The position numbers and the translations under genes were made by a program. Below the pieces are notes generated by a model. The model saw only the letters and a list, made by a program, of their open reading frames with translations, searched no databases and was not told where the DNA came from. This document shows, piece after piece, positions 10,214-19,695 of a stretch of 64,000 nt of DNA; positions within the stretch are counted from its first letter, which is position 1, and each line of letters begins with the position of its first letter. Source of the stretch: Bacteroidota bacterium (GTDB lineage Bacteria > Bacteroidota > Bacteroidia > Chitinophagales > Chitinophagaceae). Location: contig JAEYWX010000001.1 in the NCBI GenBank assembly GCA_023428755.1, positions 1 through 64,000 on the forward strand, given 5' to 3'.

Positions 10214-11635
10214 ATGAGAAAGATCATTTTTTCCGCATTCGTTTGCATTGGCTTTGCCGGTATTTGCTTCGCTCAAACTGGAAACCCTGTACCAACGCCC
10301 CAGCAGCTCAAGTGGCATAACTCAGAGTTTTACCTCTTTGCACATTTCGGGCCCAATACATTTACCGATAAAGAATGGGGACATGGCGATGAAGCCGCAG
10401 AAATTTTCAATCCCACCGAACTGGATTGCCGTCAATGGTGCCGCATTGCCAAACAAGCCGGTGCAACAGGCATTATCATCACCGCTAAACACCACGATGG
10501 ATTTTGTTTGTGGCCCAGCAAGTATTCTACACATACGGTTCGTGAAAGCAAATGGAAGAACGGGAAAGGTGATGTATTAAAAGAATTAGCCGCAGCCTGT
10601 AAGGAATTTGGGTTGAATTTCGGTGTGTACATTTCGCCCTGGGACCGCAATCATCCGGACTATGGAACAGAAAAATACAACGATGTTTTTGTGAACATGA
10701 TGAAGGAACTGTTTACCAACTACGGGCCCATTACCGAACTGTGGTGGGATGGTGCCAACGGCGAAGGACCAAACGGGAAAAAACAAGTGTACGATTGGGA
10801 ACGCTATAAAGAAACAGTTCGGAAACTTTCCCCATCAACAGTTGTGTTCAGCGATGTTGGTCCGGATATACGTTGGGTAGGTAATGAAAAAGGCATTGCC
10901 GGAACCACCAACTGGAACACATTGAATATTGATGGATTTACACCGGGTCTTGGCGCACCTTCAACTGATACGTTGAACATCGGTAACAAATACGGCACAC
11001 ACTGGATTCCTGCCGAATGTGATGTAAGCATCAGGCCGGGTTGGTTTTACCATGCCGAAGAAGACAATAAAGTAAAATCGCCGGAAGAATTATTTCAGTT
11101 GTATCTGAAATCAGTTGGCCGTGGAGCAACCTTGTTGTTGAATGTACCTCCTGACAGACGGGGAAAATTTCATGCAACTGATTCGGCAGCGTTGGTCGGT
11201 TTTCGAAAGCTGCGTCAGCAATCATTCAAAACAAACCTCCTGCAAGGTGCCGCAACCTATTACCTGCATTCTGGCATTTTGAAAAAAGCTCCGGCCTTAA
11301 GTGATGGCAAGATTGTTACAACTGTAACAATGGAAGCAACAGAAATACATTCAGCCGGAGTTGAATTAAAAGAAAACAGAAAAGTAAACTGTATTGTGTT
11401 GCGTGAAGATCTGCGTAATGGTCAGCAATGTGCCGAATTTAAATTATTGTTATTCGATAAAGACGATAAGTTGATCAAAGAAATAAAAGGCACAACCATT
11501 GGCAGAAAACGCATACTTACATTTCCTGCAGTTAACGTTAACACTGTTGAGTTGACAATATTGGGACAAAAAGGGGCAACTAAAATTTCAGAGATAGAAG
11601 CTTATTACACGGATGATGGGTTGATTGAAAAATAA
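10214..11635 (+). CDS. GH29 alpha-L-fucosidase, secreted
   Basis: This is a 473-residue protein with a signal peptide ([20 protein letters not shown]). The glycoside hydrolase family 29 core covers residues about 25-350: [48 protein letters not shown], and [11 protein letters not shown], where the Asp is in the usual nucleophile region. The C-terminal 110 residues look like a beta-sandwich module of the kind often attached to GH29 enzymes. The predicted role is release of terminal L-fucose from glycans in the periplasm or outside the cell. It ends 1 bp before the convergent broken gene at 11637. Confidence 0.9.
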   Translation: MRKIIFSAFVCIGFAGICFAQTGNPVPTPQQLKWHNSEFYLFAHFGPNTFTDKEWGHGDEAAEIFNPTELDCRQWCRIAKQAGATGIIITAKHHDGFCLWPSKYSTHTVRESKWKNGKGDVLKELAAACKEFGLNFGVYISPWDRNHPDYGTEKYNDVFVNMMKELFTNYGPITELWWDGANGEGPNGKKQVYDWERYKETVRKLSPSTVVFSDVGPDIRWVGNEKGIAGTTNWNTLNIDGFTPGLGAPSTDTLNIGNKYGTHWIPAECDVSIRPGWFYHAEEDNKVKSPEELFQLYLKSVGRGATLLLNVPPDRRGKFHATDSAALVGFRKLRQQSFKTNLLQGAATYYLHSGILKKAPALSDGKIVTTVTMEATEIHSAGVELKENRKVNCIVLREDLRNGQQCAEFKLLLFDKDDKLIKEIKGTTIGRKRILTFPAVNVNTVELTILGQKGATKISEIEAYYTDDGLIEK

Positions 11636-11636
11636 A

Positions 11637-12332
11637 CTAGAGACTATTCATATAAAGGATCAGATCAATCACATCTGTTCTCGAAAAAAAATTGATCTTG
11701 TTTTCATCAAGGTAGCGTTTCAGTTTCGCTTCCTTTTCCGGATAAATCGAAAAAACATTTTTTCTGTTGACTGGTATAAATTGATTGAACCTGTTGCCAA
11801 TAAACAATGCTTTCTTGTAAGCGATGGTGGTAATTACATTGGGGGTGAGATTCATCTTCCGTCCATCCGGAGCAATAAAGCCTCCCTGTGAAACACCGGC
11901 GCCTTCGGTACTGGTTCCAAATGCACCCACTTTTTTTGTATTCACTGTTGAAAAGAAACCGGCAACCGCCAATTATATATCACCGATTGTTGTATCAAGT
12001 TTTACAAATCTGTTTCCGGCATAATAAAACTGATCTTTCCCGATGTATACCTGTTTTACTTCGGCTGGATTTGCAAGGGTAAGTGTATCGCCATTTGAAT
12101 CGATAAAAACAATTTCTTCAAAAATGAAATGATAATTCAGTTTGGCAGCCGAGTTAACGCCGTTTTTTAGAAATACGATCCCTTGCTCAAACTGCGGATA
12201 CTCGTAGGCTTCATTTAACGGCACCACATCCAACAGATTACCACCCGGCTGAATGGTGTAAAATTTTTGGGGTTGTGCATATCCCGACAGATGAAAACTT
12301 ACAAATACAAGTAGATATAAAATTCGATACAT
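11637..12332 (-). pseudogene. Hypothetical secreted protein split by an in-frame TAA
   Basis: One reading frame of 231 codons runs from ATG 12332 to the stop at 11637 and is interrupted by a single TAA at 11973-11975. The first part (119 residues) has a signal peptide (MYRILYLLVFVSFHLSGYAQ) followed by FEEIVFIDSNGDTLTLANP. The second part (111 residues) continues without a frame change: LAVAGFF, VGAFGTSTEGAG, LFIGNRFNQFIPVN, LDENKINF. I recall a Bacteroidota hypothetical family of about 230 residues in which both halves form one chain, with a Lys near this point, so AAA to TAA is the simplest explanation. The downstream part could restart at the TTG right after the stop. It may be a recent pseudogene, a sequencing error, or a readthrough product. 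Confidence 0.7.
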
Positions 12333-12380
12333 ATAAATTGCAAAATCGATGAGCAGTGAAGTTGTCTCTTTAAAAGTAAC

Positions 12381-13160
12381 TTATTTCTTAAACTCCGCCT
12401 TGCGTTTCTCTAAAAATGCCCCTACTCCTTCTTTCATTTCATCGGTACCAAAACAATCACCAAATAATTTTATCTCAGCATCAAACCCATTTTGTGCCGT
12501 ATCATAATATGCATTCACAGCACTGATCACTTTTGCAATAGCATTGGGTCCTTTACTCATAATCGTTATAAGTAGTTCTTTCGCTTTTGGCAGCAGCTCT
12601 TCGGCAGTTGTAACATAATTCACCAAACCAAGCTGTTTCGCTTCATTGGCATCGATCATAGCTGCCGTCATCATCAACTCTATTGCTTTCCCTTTGCCAA
12701 TCAATTGCACCAAACGTTGCGTACCTCCATAACCGGGAATTAAACCAAGGTTTACTTCCGGCTGACCAAACTTTGCATTCTCACTTGCCAAACGGAAATG
12801 ACAACTCATCGCCAGTTCGCAACCGCCACCTAAAGCAAAGCCGTTAACTGCAGCAATAATGGGTTTGGGTGATCGCTCAATTTTATTGAATACCATTTCC
12901 TGTCCACGCCTTGCCAACTCTTCCCCTGCACTCGCATTCATTGAAAGAAATTCTGAAATATCGGCACCGGCAACAAATGCTTTAGGACCTGCACCGGTAA
13001 TAACAGCAGAACGAATAGCTGCATTTGTGTACACTTCATCAACCGCAGCACTCAACTCTTCAATTACTGTTTTATTGAGTGCATTTAATTTATCGGGACG
13101 ATTGATAGTGATAATAAAAATTCCATCTTCCAGTGAAGTAAGTAAGGTTTGAAAACTCAT
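12381..13160 (-). CDS. Enoyl-CoA hydratase (crotonase family)
   Basis: This is a 259-residue cytosolic protein starting at MSFQTLLTSLEDG (13160); the longer frame to 13271 overlaps the upstream gene and is unlikely. Both catalytic glutamates of hydratases are present, in GGGCELAMSC and FGQPEVNLGLIPGYGGTQR, and the oxyanion-hole region AFVAGADISEF is intact. It should hydrate 2-enoyl-CoA to 3-hydroxyacyl-CoA. It lies 22 bp after the B12-binding subunit gene on the same strand, which suggests a shared transcript and a role in short- or branched-chain acyl-CoA metabolism. The exact substrate is not determinable. Confidence 0.92.
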   Translation of the reverse strand: MSFQTLLTSLEDGIFIITINRPDKLNALNKTVIEELSAAVDEVYTNAAIRSAVITGAGPKAFVAGADISEFLSMNASAGEELARRGQEMVFNKIERSPKPIIAAVNGFALGGGCELAMSCHFRLASENAKFGQPEVNLGLIPGYGGTQRLVQLIGKGKAIELMMTAAMIDANEAKQLGLVNYVTTAEELLPKAKELLITIMSKGPNAIAKVISAVNAYYDTAQNGFDAEIKLFGDCFGTDEMKEGVGAFLEKRKAEFKK

Positions 13161-13182
13161 AGTAGAACGTTTAAAGTTGTAA

Positions 13183-13590
13183 TCAGAAATTACGATGCTG
13201 CGCAACCCACTCTTTAATGTACGCAGCAATATCCTGTGTATTAGTGCCGGGCAAAAACAATTTGCCAACACCCATTTTTGTTAATGCATCTACATCTTCA
13301 TCGGGAATGATGCCGCCACCTGTAAGCAACACATCATTCATTTCTTTTTCTTTCATTAGTTGTAAGAGGCGTGGAAAAACCGTCATGTGTGCACCACTTA
13401 AAATACTTACCCCAATCGCATCTACGTCTTCCTGCAGTGCAGCATTTACTACCATTTCCGGTGTTTGGCGAAGACCTGTATAAATCACTTCCATCCCTGC
13501 ATCACGCAAGGCTGTAGCAATTACTTTGGCGCCACGGTCGTGACCATCCAATCCAACTTTTGCAACAAGTACTCTAACGGGTCTGTTCAT
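13183..13590 (-). CDS. B12-binding small subunit of an acyl-CoA mutase
   Basis: This is a 135-residue stand-alone cobalamin-binding domain. [15 protein letters not shown] carries the DxHxxG motif whose His is the lower axial ligand of cobalt. GVSILSGAH and [12 protein letters not shown] are the other conserved B12-domain segments. It corresponds to the C-terminal domain of methylmalonyl-CoA mutase, or to the small subunit (IcmB/HcmB-like) of isobutyryl- or 2-hydroxyisobutyryl-CoA mutases. The large catalytic subunit is not in the window. The enoyl-CoA hydratase gene follows 22 bp downstream. Confidence 0.9.
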   Translation of the reverse strand: MNRPVRVLVAKVGLDGHDRGAKVIATALRDAGMEVIYTGLRQTPEMVVNAALQEDVDAIGVSILSGAHMTVFPRLLQLMKEKEMNDVLLTGGGIIPDEDVDALTKMGVGKLFLPGTNTQDIAAYIKEWVAQHRNF

Positions 13591-13636
13591 ACAGCAATGT
13601 TATGCTGCGAATTTAGGTAATATCAACTAACGGTTG

Positions 13637-15193
13637 TCATTCTAACTTCTTCCTGCTGAACTCCTGTTTCATTTGCTTCAAACCTTCCGCCGCAAGCTTA
13701 GATGCCAGCGAATCGGCGTTTTCAAAAAAGATCACCTTATCGCCCAGCTGACGGGAATGTTTGTACGTTACCGAATCGATCAACGTAACTTTTTCAAAAT
13801 GCTGAAACACTTCATCATTTGCAGCAGGCATGCGCCGGCCAACAAACAGCAGATGTTTAAACCCAACATCAGCGGGTATCCAATGTAAAAACGAACCATT
13901 ATCGCTGATCACTTTTGATTTGAACTGCTCATCCGTTCCGTAATATTTTAATGCCCCGGCAAGTCCGTAATGCCTGCAATACACAATCGTACTGTCTCTT
14001 TCCTTTTGCGGCAGCGATAAAAATTGTTTCTCTGCCTTTGCTGTAATTTCTTTCCAACCCAGGTAATCAGCAAAGTCCTGCGGCAATGAATGATTTTGCT
14101 GATCTTCCCATTTCAACGCACCGGTTTTATCAATTTCTTTTTCTTTATAGAACGCTGCTAATTTTTCCGGCTCCCAAATCGGCATCGCTACCGGCAGCAC
14201 CACCCATGCCAAAAACAAAATGAGTACCGCAGTACCCCAACCGATCCATTTTCGTTTTGTTGTCCATTTCTCCAGTGCTACGGAACCTGCTGCAAAAAGC
14301 ATAGGATACAATCCCATTGAATAATAATTTTTTCCACTGCTTACAATCAGTAAAATAATTACTGTAAGATAGATCCATGCGAGCATTCGGTAAGACTTAC
14401 CGTTTGTTGTAAATAACCAGACCAAACCCATTACCCAAATAAAAAATGCGGTGAAATACATCATGATCTGTCCCATCAAAAAATCAACCGGGCTGATGAA
14501 TTTCAATTGCGTTTCTCTTAATTCTTCCATGTGATGTAACAATGGCCAGTTATGATTGTATTGCCATAGCAGGTTGGGTAATGCAATTACAAATGCCAAT
14601 AATGCGGCCCCGTATAAGTGTTTATTCAGCAGCAACGAACGGTATTGTGTAAGCAACAAAGCTGCCGCAAAACCAAGAATGAAAAATGAAATTGAATTTT
14701 TACTTAACCAGGCACAGCCAAATGAAAAACCGATCCAATACAGATATTTGATTTGTTTGGAGTTAATATAGCTGATAATGAAAAAAGCACTCAATGCCCA
14801 CCAGAATACTTCCAGAAAATTTGCCTGGAAAAGAAAATGCAACCGCAAGTACGCAGTAAACATAATGCAGAGTGCTGCAACAGAAACAGCAAACATTTTT
14901 CCGCCCATTTCCACAACCATATAACAGGTTACAATTAAAGTAAAGGCGCCAAATAACGATGGCCAGAATTTTACCCAAAAGAAACTGCCGCCAAACAAAT
15001 GGGTAATATAGGAGAGCCATGATAACATGGGCGGCACTTCCATATAGCCCCATGCCAAATGATGGCCCTGTTCCAAATACAAAAACTCATCACGGTGTAA
15101 TTCGTAAACGGGATGCTGTAGAAAAAAAGGTAATGCAAATTTGATGATGGCTAATGCAAGGATGAAGAAGGTTGTTTGCCGGGACTGTTTCAT
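13637..15193 (-). CDS. GT39-type membrane glycosyltransferase
   Basis: This is a 518-residue polytopic membrane protein with about ten hydrophobic helices in the first 340 residues and a hydrophilic C-terminal domain of about 170 residues. The first extracytoplasmic loop holds ELHRDEFLYLEQGHHLAWGY, with the acidic DE pair used by PMT/ArnT-type enzymes that take sugars from polyprenyl-phosphate donors. Such proteins usually glycosylate surface proteins or lipid A-like glycolipids. It stands alone, with its stop 46 bp from the B12-subunit start. Acceptor and donor sugar are unknown. Confidence 0.8.
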   Translation of the reverse strand: MKQSRQTTFFILALAIIKFALPFFLQHPVYELHRDEFLYLEQGHHLAWGYMEVPPMLSWLSYITHLFGGSFFWVKFWPSLFGAFTLIVTCYMVVEMGGKMFAVSVAALCIMFTAYLRLHFLFQANFLEVFWWALSAFFIISYINSKQIKYLYWIGFSFGCAWLSKNSISFFILGFAAALLLTQYRSLLLNKHLYGAALLAFVIALPNLLWQYNHNWPLLHHMEELRETQLKFISPVDFLMGQIMMYFTAFFIWVMGLVWLFTTNGKSYRMLAWIYLTVIILLIVSSGKNYYSMGLYPMLFAAGSVALEKWTTKRKWIGWGTAVLILFLAWVVLPVAMPIWEPEKLAAFYKEKEIDKTGALKWEDQQNHSLPQDFADYLGWKEITAKAEKQFLSLPQKERDSTIVYCRHYGLAGALKYYGTDEQFKSKVISDNGSFLHWIPADVGFKHLLFVGRRMPAANDEVFQHFEKVTLIDSVTYKHSRQLGDKVIFFENADSLASKLAAEGLKQMKQEFSRKKLE

Positions 15194-15282
15194 CAGGTTA
15201 AGATAAAACCTTCTTACGAAACAACTATGTGCAGGAGTAAAAATTTGGAGCCGTTATCACTGTTATACAATTACGGAATTAC

Positions 15283-15312
15283 AAAAAAGGCGGTTGATGA
15301 TCAACCGCCTTT
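15283..15312 (-). terminator. Intrinsic terminator of gltX
   Basis: A 12-bp perfect stem (AAAGGCGGTTGA with TCAACCGCCTTT) with a 3-nt loop lies 24 bp after the gltX stop. On the minus strand it is followed by a T-run. Confidence 0.85.
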
Positions 15313-15335
15313 ATACATTTATTCAACTCTGTTCT

Positions 15336-16850
15336 TTACAACAAGCTCAATGCATATTCCATTCGCTTCACTGTTTCATCTTTGCCGATCATTTCTGCAA
15401 TCTGAAAAACAGCAGGGCCAAACTTACCGCCCACCAACATTATACGCATGGGCAATTGCAGCTCACCCGGTTTAATATTTTTTGCAGTAGCCAATGCTTT
15501 AAATGCATTTTCAATGGCTGTTAACTCCCAATCGCCCATCGTCTTCAACACATCAACATATTCAGCAAAGAATTGCTTTTTTTCTTCACTCCACTTTTGT
15601 TTTACAGCGTCAAGGTCCAATGTTTCAGGAGCTTTAAAGAAGAAGCCGCCTTGCTGTACAAAATCGGGCAGCAGTGTACAACGGTCTTTTATCAGTTCAA
15701 TTACTTTGTCCAGCTTTTCAATATCATCGACCGCAATACCGGCACTTACAAAATAGCCTTCGACCTGTGCACGTAATTTTTCTGCAGGCAATCGCTTGAT
15801 CCATTCCTGGTTAAACCACTTTGCTTTTTCATAATCGAATTTTGCACCCGCACTGTGTACACGTTTGATATCAAAACTGGCAATCAATTCATCCATGCTG
15901 TACAATTCCTTTTCTGTTCCATCGTTCCAGCCAAGTACTGCAAGCAGATTTACAAATGCTTCCGGCAAAAATCCTTTTTCAAAAAAGCCTTCTGTCAATT
16001 CATTTGTTTTCGGATCAGTCCAGTTCATCGCAAAAACAGGAAAGCCATATTTTGCCCCATCACGTTTACTCAACTTTCCACTTGGGCCAAGTATCAACGG
16101 CAAATGTGCCCATTGCGGCATGGATGCTTCCCATCCTAAATATTTCCATAACAATAAATGCACGGGTGCACTGGGCAACCATTCTTCACCACGAAATGCA
16201 TGTGTGATCTTCATTAAATAATCATCTACCACCACAGCCAAATGATACGTGGGCATACCATCGGCTTTCAGCAATACTTTATCATCCACTAACCCGGTTT
16301 GAAAACTTACTTCGCCACGGATCATATCAGTAAACGTGAGCACATCATTTTCCGGCATTTTAATACGGATTACATGCGGAACATTTTTCTCCAGCAGCTC
16401 TCGAACTTCATCATCCGTTAAGTTCAAACTGTTGCGCATGTTTTTTCTGGCTCGGTGATCGTACTGAGGCGATGGATTCTCGTCTGTTTTTAATTCCTCC
16501 CGCATCTTCTCCAATTCTTCTTTGGTATCAAATGCATAATACGCATGCCCTTGTGCAACGAGTTTTTCTGCGTACTGCCGGTACATTTCTTTCCGCTCAC
16601 TCTGCCGGTATGGACCATACGGACCGTTATGCACCGGACTTTCATCGGGCTCCAGTCCGCACCACTTTAAACAGTTGAAAATATATTCTTCCGCCCCCGG
16701 TACAAAACGTGTTTGGTCGGTATCTTCTATCCGCAATACAAACTCGCCGCCATGATGTTTGGCAAATAAATAATTATACAGCACGGTGCGTACACCGCCT
16801 AAATGCAAACCTCCCGTTGGACTGGGAGCAAAACGTACTCGTACACTCAT
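15336..16850 (-). CDS. gltX: Glutamyl-tRNA synthetase
   Basis: This 504-residue class I aminoacyl-tRNA synthetase charges tRNA-Glu. The nucleotide-binding signature is SPTGGLHLGGVRTVLYN, where the HIGH motif appears as HLGG, as is common in Bacteroidota. The KMSKS equivalent is GKLSKRDGAKYG. DTDQTRFVPGAEEYI and the alpha-helical anticodon-binding region (about 340-504) are complete and of usual length. The ATG at 16850 lies only 4 nt after a perfect -7 promoter element, so the message may be leaderless or nearly so. A strong terminator follows the stop. Confidence 0.97.
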   Translation of the reverse strand: MSVRVRFAPSPTGGLHLGGVRTVLYNYLFAKHHGGEFVLRIEDTDQTRFVPGAEEYIFNCLKWCGLEPDESPVHNGPYGPYRQSERKEMYRQYAEKLVAQGHAYYAFDTKEELEKMREELKTDENPSPQYDHRARKNMRNSLNLTDDEVRELLEKNVPHVIRIKMPENDVLTFTDMIRGEVSFQTGLVDDKVLLKADGMPTYHLAVVVDDYLMKITHAFRGEEWLPSAPVHLLLWKYLGWEASMPQWAHLPLILGPSGKLSKRDGAKYGFPVFAMNWTDPKTNELTEGFFEKGFLPEAFVNLLAVLGWNDGTEKELYSMDELIASFDIKRVHSAGAKFDYEKAKWFNQEWIKRLPAEKLRAQVEGYFVSAGIAVDDIEKLDKVIELIKDRCTLLPDFVQQGGFFFKAPETLDLDAVKQKWSEEKKQFFAEYVDVLKTMGDWELTAIENAFKALATAKNIKPGELQLPMRIMLVGGKFGPAVFQIAEMIGKDETVKRMEYALSLL

Positions 16851-16854
16851 GCGG

Positions 16855-16862
16855 CAAAGATA
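16855..16862 (-). promoter_or_regulatory. Putative gltX -7 promoter element
   Basis: The minus strand reads TATCTTTG, a perfect TAnnTTTG match, with CCGC then ATG immediately after. Transcription would begin at or beside the start codon. Confidence 0.55.
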
Positions 16863-16947
16863 AAGTGGAAAAGCTCACACCCCCACTTGAAACTAAGGCG
16901 ATTCGGAAAGCATGAAACGTTTTCATTTTTATACCTTCACGCCAGCA

Positions 16948-17889
16948 ATGAACAAATATCTCTTCCTGTTTCTTTTCCTTTTTTCTTGTGTTGGCTCCTA
17001 TGCACAAACTGATTTTACATTCCCATCGCTTGTGATTGAATACGACAGTGCCCTTGTTTTCCGCAACCTAAAACTGATCCCGATCAAACGAACGGAGCAG
17101 CCTTCTGACAGCAACTTTACAACACCCAACGCCATTTCCTTAAAAGCGGGAATGAGTAAAGGAATCGTAAAATTGAAAGAACGGGGAAATTATATGCTCG
17201 ACAATATCAATGTACTGCTCATTGAAAACAACAGCGGCAAAGATCTCGTGATCAAAAGTGGTGAAATTGTAATGGGTGGCCGGCAAGACCGTGTATTTGC
17301 AAAAGATACTGTTCTTGAAGCCGGAAAGGAACATCTTGTGCCGGTGTATTGTATTGAAGAAAACCGCTGGAGCGAAAAGGAAAAGAAATTTATCTATCGT
17401 GGTACAACAGGCAGTGGTTTGCAAAACATTATTGATACGGCACAAAATCAAACAAAAGTGTGGGACGAGATCAGGCGGTTACTCAAGCAAAACAATCAAA
17501 CCAGTTCATCTTCCTATGCTGTTTTACTTGGGAATAAAAAAACGGCTGATACAACCAATCAATATATTCAATACTTCTTGCAGCAATTGCGAAGTAAAGA
17601 CAGCAGCATTGTTGGCATTATTGCATCTACCGGTTCTAAAATACTGGGTGCTGATGTATTTATCAGCACTTCTTTATTTTATCAAACACTTCCAGGCTTA
17701 CTTGAAAAATACTGTACAGAAGCGGTGCTAAGCGGAAGCCCGGCAACTGCAACGCACTCGCATGAGCAGTCGTACGCCAATGAACTTTTTTCACCTGCCA
17801 CGCAGGCGGCGTTTCTTTCAAAAAAAGGAAAGCGGTTTTTTTATTCGTCGTTGCTTATTCAACTAACAGGCTACGCAATTCTGTATTAA
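16948..17889 (+). CDS. ARPP-1 / DUF6569-like secreted protein
   Basis: This is a 313-residue protein starting at the ATG at 16948, which gives a clean signal peptide (MNKYLFLFLFLFSCVGSYAQ); an in-frame start at 16912 adds 12 residues. The body matches my memory of the ARPP-1 (DUF6569) family: SLKAGMSKGIVKLKERG, VNVLLIEN-like NVLLIENNSGKDLVIKSGE, VMGGRQDRVFAKDT, LVPVYCIEENRWSE. ARPP-1 is named for association with ADP-ribosyl-glycohydrolase and rhodanese-phosphatase proteins, but its biochemical role is not settled. The gene is 8 bp upstream of a polysaccharide deacetylase and is probably cotranscribed with it. The family name is from recall. Confidence 0.65.
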   Translation: MNKYLFLFLFLFSCVGSYAQTDFTFPSLVIEYDSALVFRNLKLIPIKRTEQPSDSNFTTPNAISLKAGMSKGIVKLKERGNYMLDNINVLLIENNSGKDLVIKSGEIVMGGRQDRVFAKDTVLEAGKEHLVPVYCIEENRWSEKEKKFIYRGTTGSGLQNIIDTAQNQTKVWDEIRRLLKQNNQTSSSSYAVLLGNKKTADTTNQYIQYFLQQLRSKDSSIVGIIASTGSKILGADVFISTSLFYQTLPGLLEKYCTEAVLSGSPATATHSHEQSYANELFSPATQAAFLSKKGKRFFYSSLLIQLTGYAILY

Positions 17890-17897
17890 TTTCAACT

Positions 17898-18524
17898 ATG
17901 CGATACATCGTTACAACTCCCTGGTGGTTACGGATGCTGTTTCCGTCAAACCTTACGTGGAGCATTCCTTCAACAGAAAAGATTCTCTATCTCACATTTG
18001 ATGATGGCCCTAATCCTGTTGCTACTCCTTTTGTGTTGGATGAATTGAAAAAGTATAATGCCAAAGCAACATTTTTCTGCATTGGAAAAAATGTGCAGGA
18101 GCAACCTGCATTGTATCAACGCCTGTTTGCAGAAGGACATCGGGTGGGCAATCATACACACAATCATTTGAATGGGTTTCACACAAAAGATGAGTTGTGG
18201 TTGAATAATATAAAGGAAGCTGCGAAGTGGATCGATTCAGATCTCTTTCGCCCACCTTATGGAAAAATCAGAAGCTTTCCTGCAAAAGTGCTGCGGGAGT
18301 CAAATCCTCCTTTTCAAATTATTATGTGGAATGTGTTAAGTGCAGATTTTGATACCGGTATCAGCCCGCAAAAATGTTTTGAAAATGTACGAAAGCATAC
18401 AAAGCCGGGCAGTATCATTGTATTTCATGATAGTGAAAAAGCCTTTCCCAATTTGAGGTTTGCGTTGCCGGAAACGCTGAAATTATTTTCGGGTGAGGGT
18501 TACCGTTTTGAAGTAATTCGTTAG
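17898..18524 (+). CDS. Polysaccharide deacetylase (NodB domain, CE4)
   Basis: This is a 208-residue enzyme that is essentially only the NodB fold. All five CE4 motifs are readable: LTFDDGPNP (catalytic base and metal Asp), GNHTHNHLNG (two metal His), RPPYGKIR, MWNVLSADFD, and IIVFHDS (catalytic His). It should remove N-acetyl groups from an amino sugar polymer such as peptidoglycan or chitin-like glycan. There is no clear signal peptide, though residues 5-20 are mildly hydrophobic. It follows the ARPP-1-like gene by 8 bp and ends at a terminator. Confidence 0.92.
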   Translation: MRYIVTTPWWLRMLFPSNLTWSIPSTEKILYLTFDDGPNPVATPFVLDELKKYNAKATFFCIGKNVQEQPALYQRLFAEGHRVGNHTHNHLNGFHTKDELWLNNIKEAAKWIDSDLFRPPYGKIRSFPAKVLRESNPPFQIIMWNVLSADFDTGISPQKCFENVRKHTKPGSIIVFHDSEKAFPNLRFALPETLKLFSGEGYRFEVIR

Positions 18525-18543
18525 AAATGAGCTGAAAAAAGGA

Positions 18544-18573
18544 GGGCCGGGGTGGAAACCCTGGCCCGTTTTT
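18544..18573 (+). terminator. Intrinsic terminator after the deacetylase
   Basis: A GC-rich hairpin (GGGCCGGGG with CCCTGGCCC, loop TGGAAA, one G-T pair) is followed by GTTTTT. Confidence 0.8.
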
Positions 18574-18638
18574 AATCCGTACCCTATGAAAACTTTTGCT
18601 AAGGTACAATTTCTTTTATCAGATGCAAGTGTTTTTTC

Positions 18639-19532
18639 TTAGGGCAGCGTAATGATTTTTATGTTGCCGTTGACGGTTAATTCCGCCTTATTGTCGCAAC
18701 GGCCGTCACCAAAGTTTAAAAGACCGTTTGTGTTATTCACCCGGATGCGGAGAACCCCTTTCGAAATCCAGCGGCAGGTGAACTTTTTAATAAGTGGCTC
18801 AATTACTTCATGTCCCCAGCTTTTGCCACGGCTGTTTTCACCACGGCCACCGCCGGTAATGGCAAATACATCATCCAATGGCCAAAGCGGTGTTCCATTT
18901 CCTTCTAACTGGGCTACTGTGCGTACACTTCCCCAGGCAATCCAACGGCCGCTGTCCCATGTAAGTTTACCGGCAATTACTTTGGTGGTGAAGATGCGGT
19001 TATTGCTGGTGCTGTTATTGGTAACCTCATGCGTGCCTTGCACTTTCATGCTGTCAACTTTATAATTTTCGAAGCTGGTTGTGGCTTTGCTGCCGGGAAT
19101 GCGCATGGGACCGGTGTAAACAGTAATGATCTTTCCCTTGCGGACTTTGCCATCACGACCTTTACAACCATCGCCAAAATTGATGGTTACTGTTTTTGGA
19201 AATACCCCGGGTGTTTGCGGCACAACCGAAATGGTAAAGCAACGGATACTGTCAACCCGGCCAACGATGTTACCGCCTTCCATGCGGCCATAAATACCAA
19301 CCCCGGCTGTAATACCCAGGTCTTCGCCATTGGCTTCGGCGCCAATGCCCATTGTATTGTCGAATACATCATCAAATGCAGCTTCGGCTTCGCTGTTGCT
19401 TTCCGTGCTTTCAATGGTTGCAGTTTCTTCGTCCTGCGATTGGCTTGCTTCTTTTTTACAGGCTGTGAATGTAAGGGCGCCCAGGAGCAGGAATGCCATT
19501 GTGCCTTTTGTGAAGATTGAACTTGTTTTCAT
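18639..19532 (-). CDS. Hypothetical lipoprotein
   Basis: This is a 297-residue protein with a lipoprotein signal peptide: hydrophobic run then LTFTAC with Cys at residue 25. An acidic, low-complexity linker of about 35 residues follows (rich in E, S, T), then a beta-rich domain. Two similar clusters, NFGDGCKGRDGK near residue 120 and NFGDGRCDNK near residue 275, suggest an internal repeat or a pair of edge strands. I recognise no enzymatic motif. It is expected to be anchored to the outer membrane or the periplasmic face. It stands alone, convergent with the deacetylase. Confidence 0.75.
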   Translation of the reverse strand: MKTSSIFTKGTMAFLLLGALTFTACKKEASQSQDEETATIESTESNSEAEAAFDDVFDNTMGIGAEANGEDLGITAGVGIYGRMEGGNIVGRVDSIRCFTISVVPQTPGVFPKTVTINFGDGCKGRDGKVRKGKIITVYTGPMRIPGSKATTSFENYKVDSMKVQGTHEVTNNSTSNNRIFTTKVIAGKLTWDSGRWIAWGSVRTVAQLEGNGTPLWPLDDVFAITGGGRGENSRGKSWGHEVIEPLIKKFTCRWISKGVLRIRVNNTNGLLNFGDGRCDNKAELTVNGNIKIITLP

Positions 19533-19680
19533 TTTATACGCTTTTGGTGGTTTAAATTAAAAATCGATCTGTACAAAGACTGGCTACTGTTGAGTTGGTT
19601 TAAAGCCTGTTAAAAATAGTTGCAGCTACATAACCTATGCAAGTCGCAAACCAGCCTTTTTATTGCTTGCCGGAAGGGCT

Positions 19681-19688
19681 TACTTTTG
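19681..19688 (+). promoter_or_regulatory. Putative tatD -7 promoter element
   Basis: TACTTTTG matches TAnnTTTG perfectly, with the ATG of the TatD gene only 7 nt downstream. TTG triplets lie 11 and 15 nt upstream, closer than the usual -33 spacing. Confidence 0.5.
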
Positions 19689-19695
19689 CCGTTCC

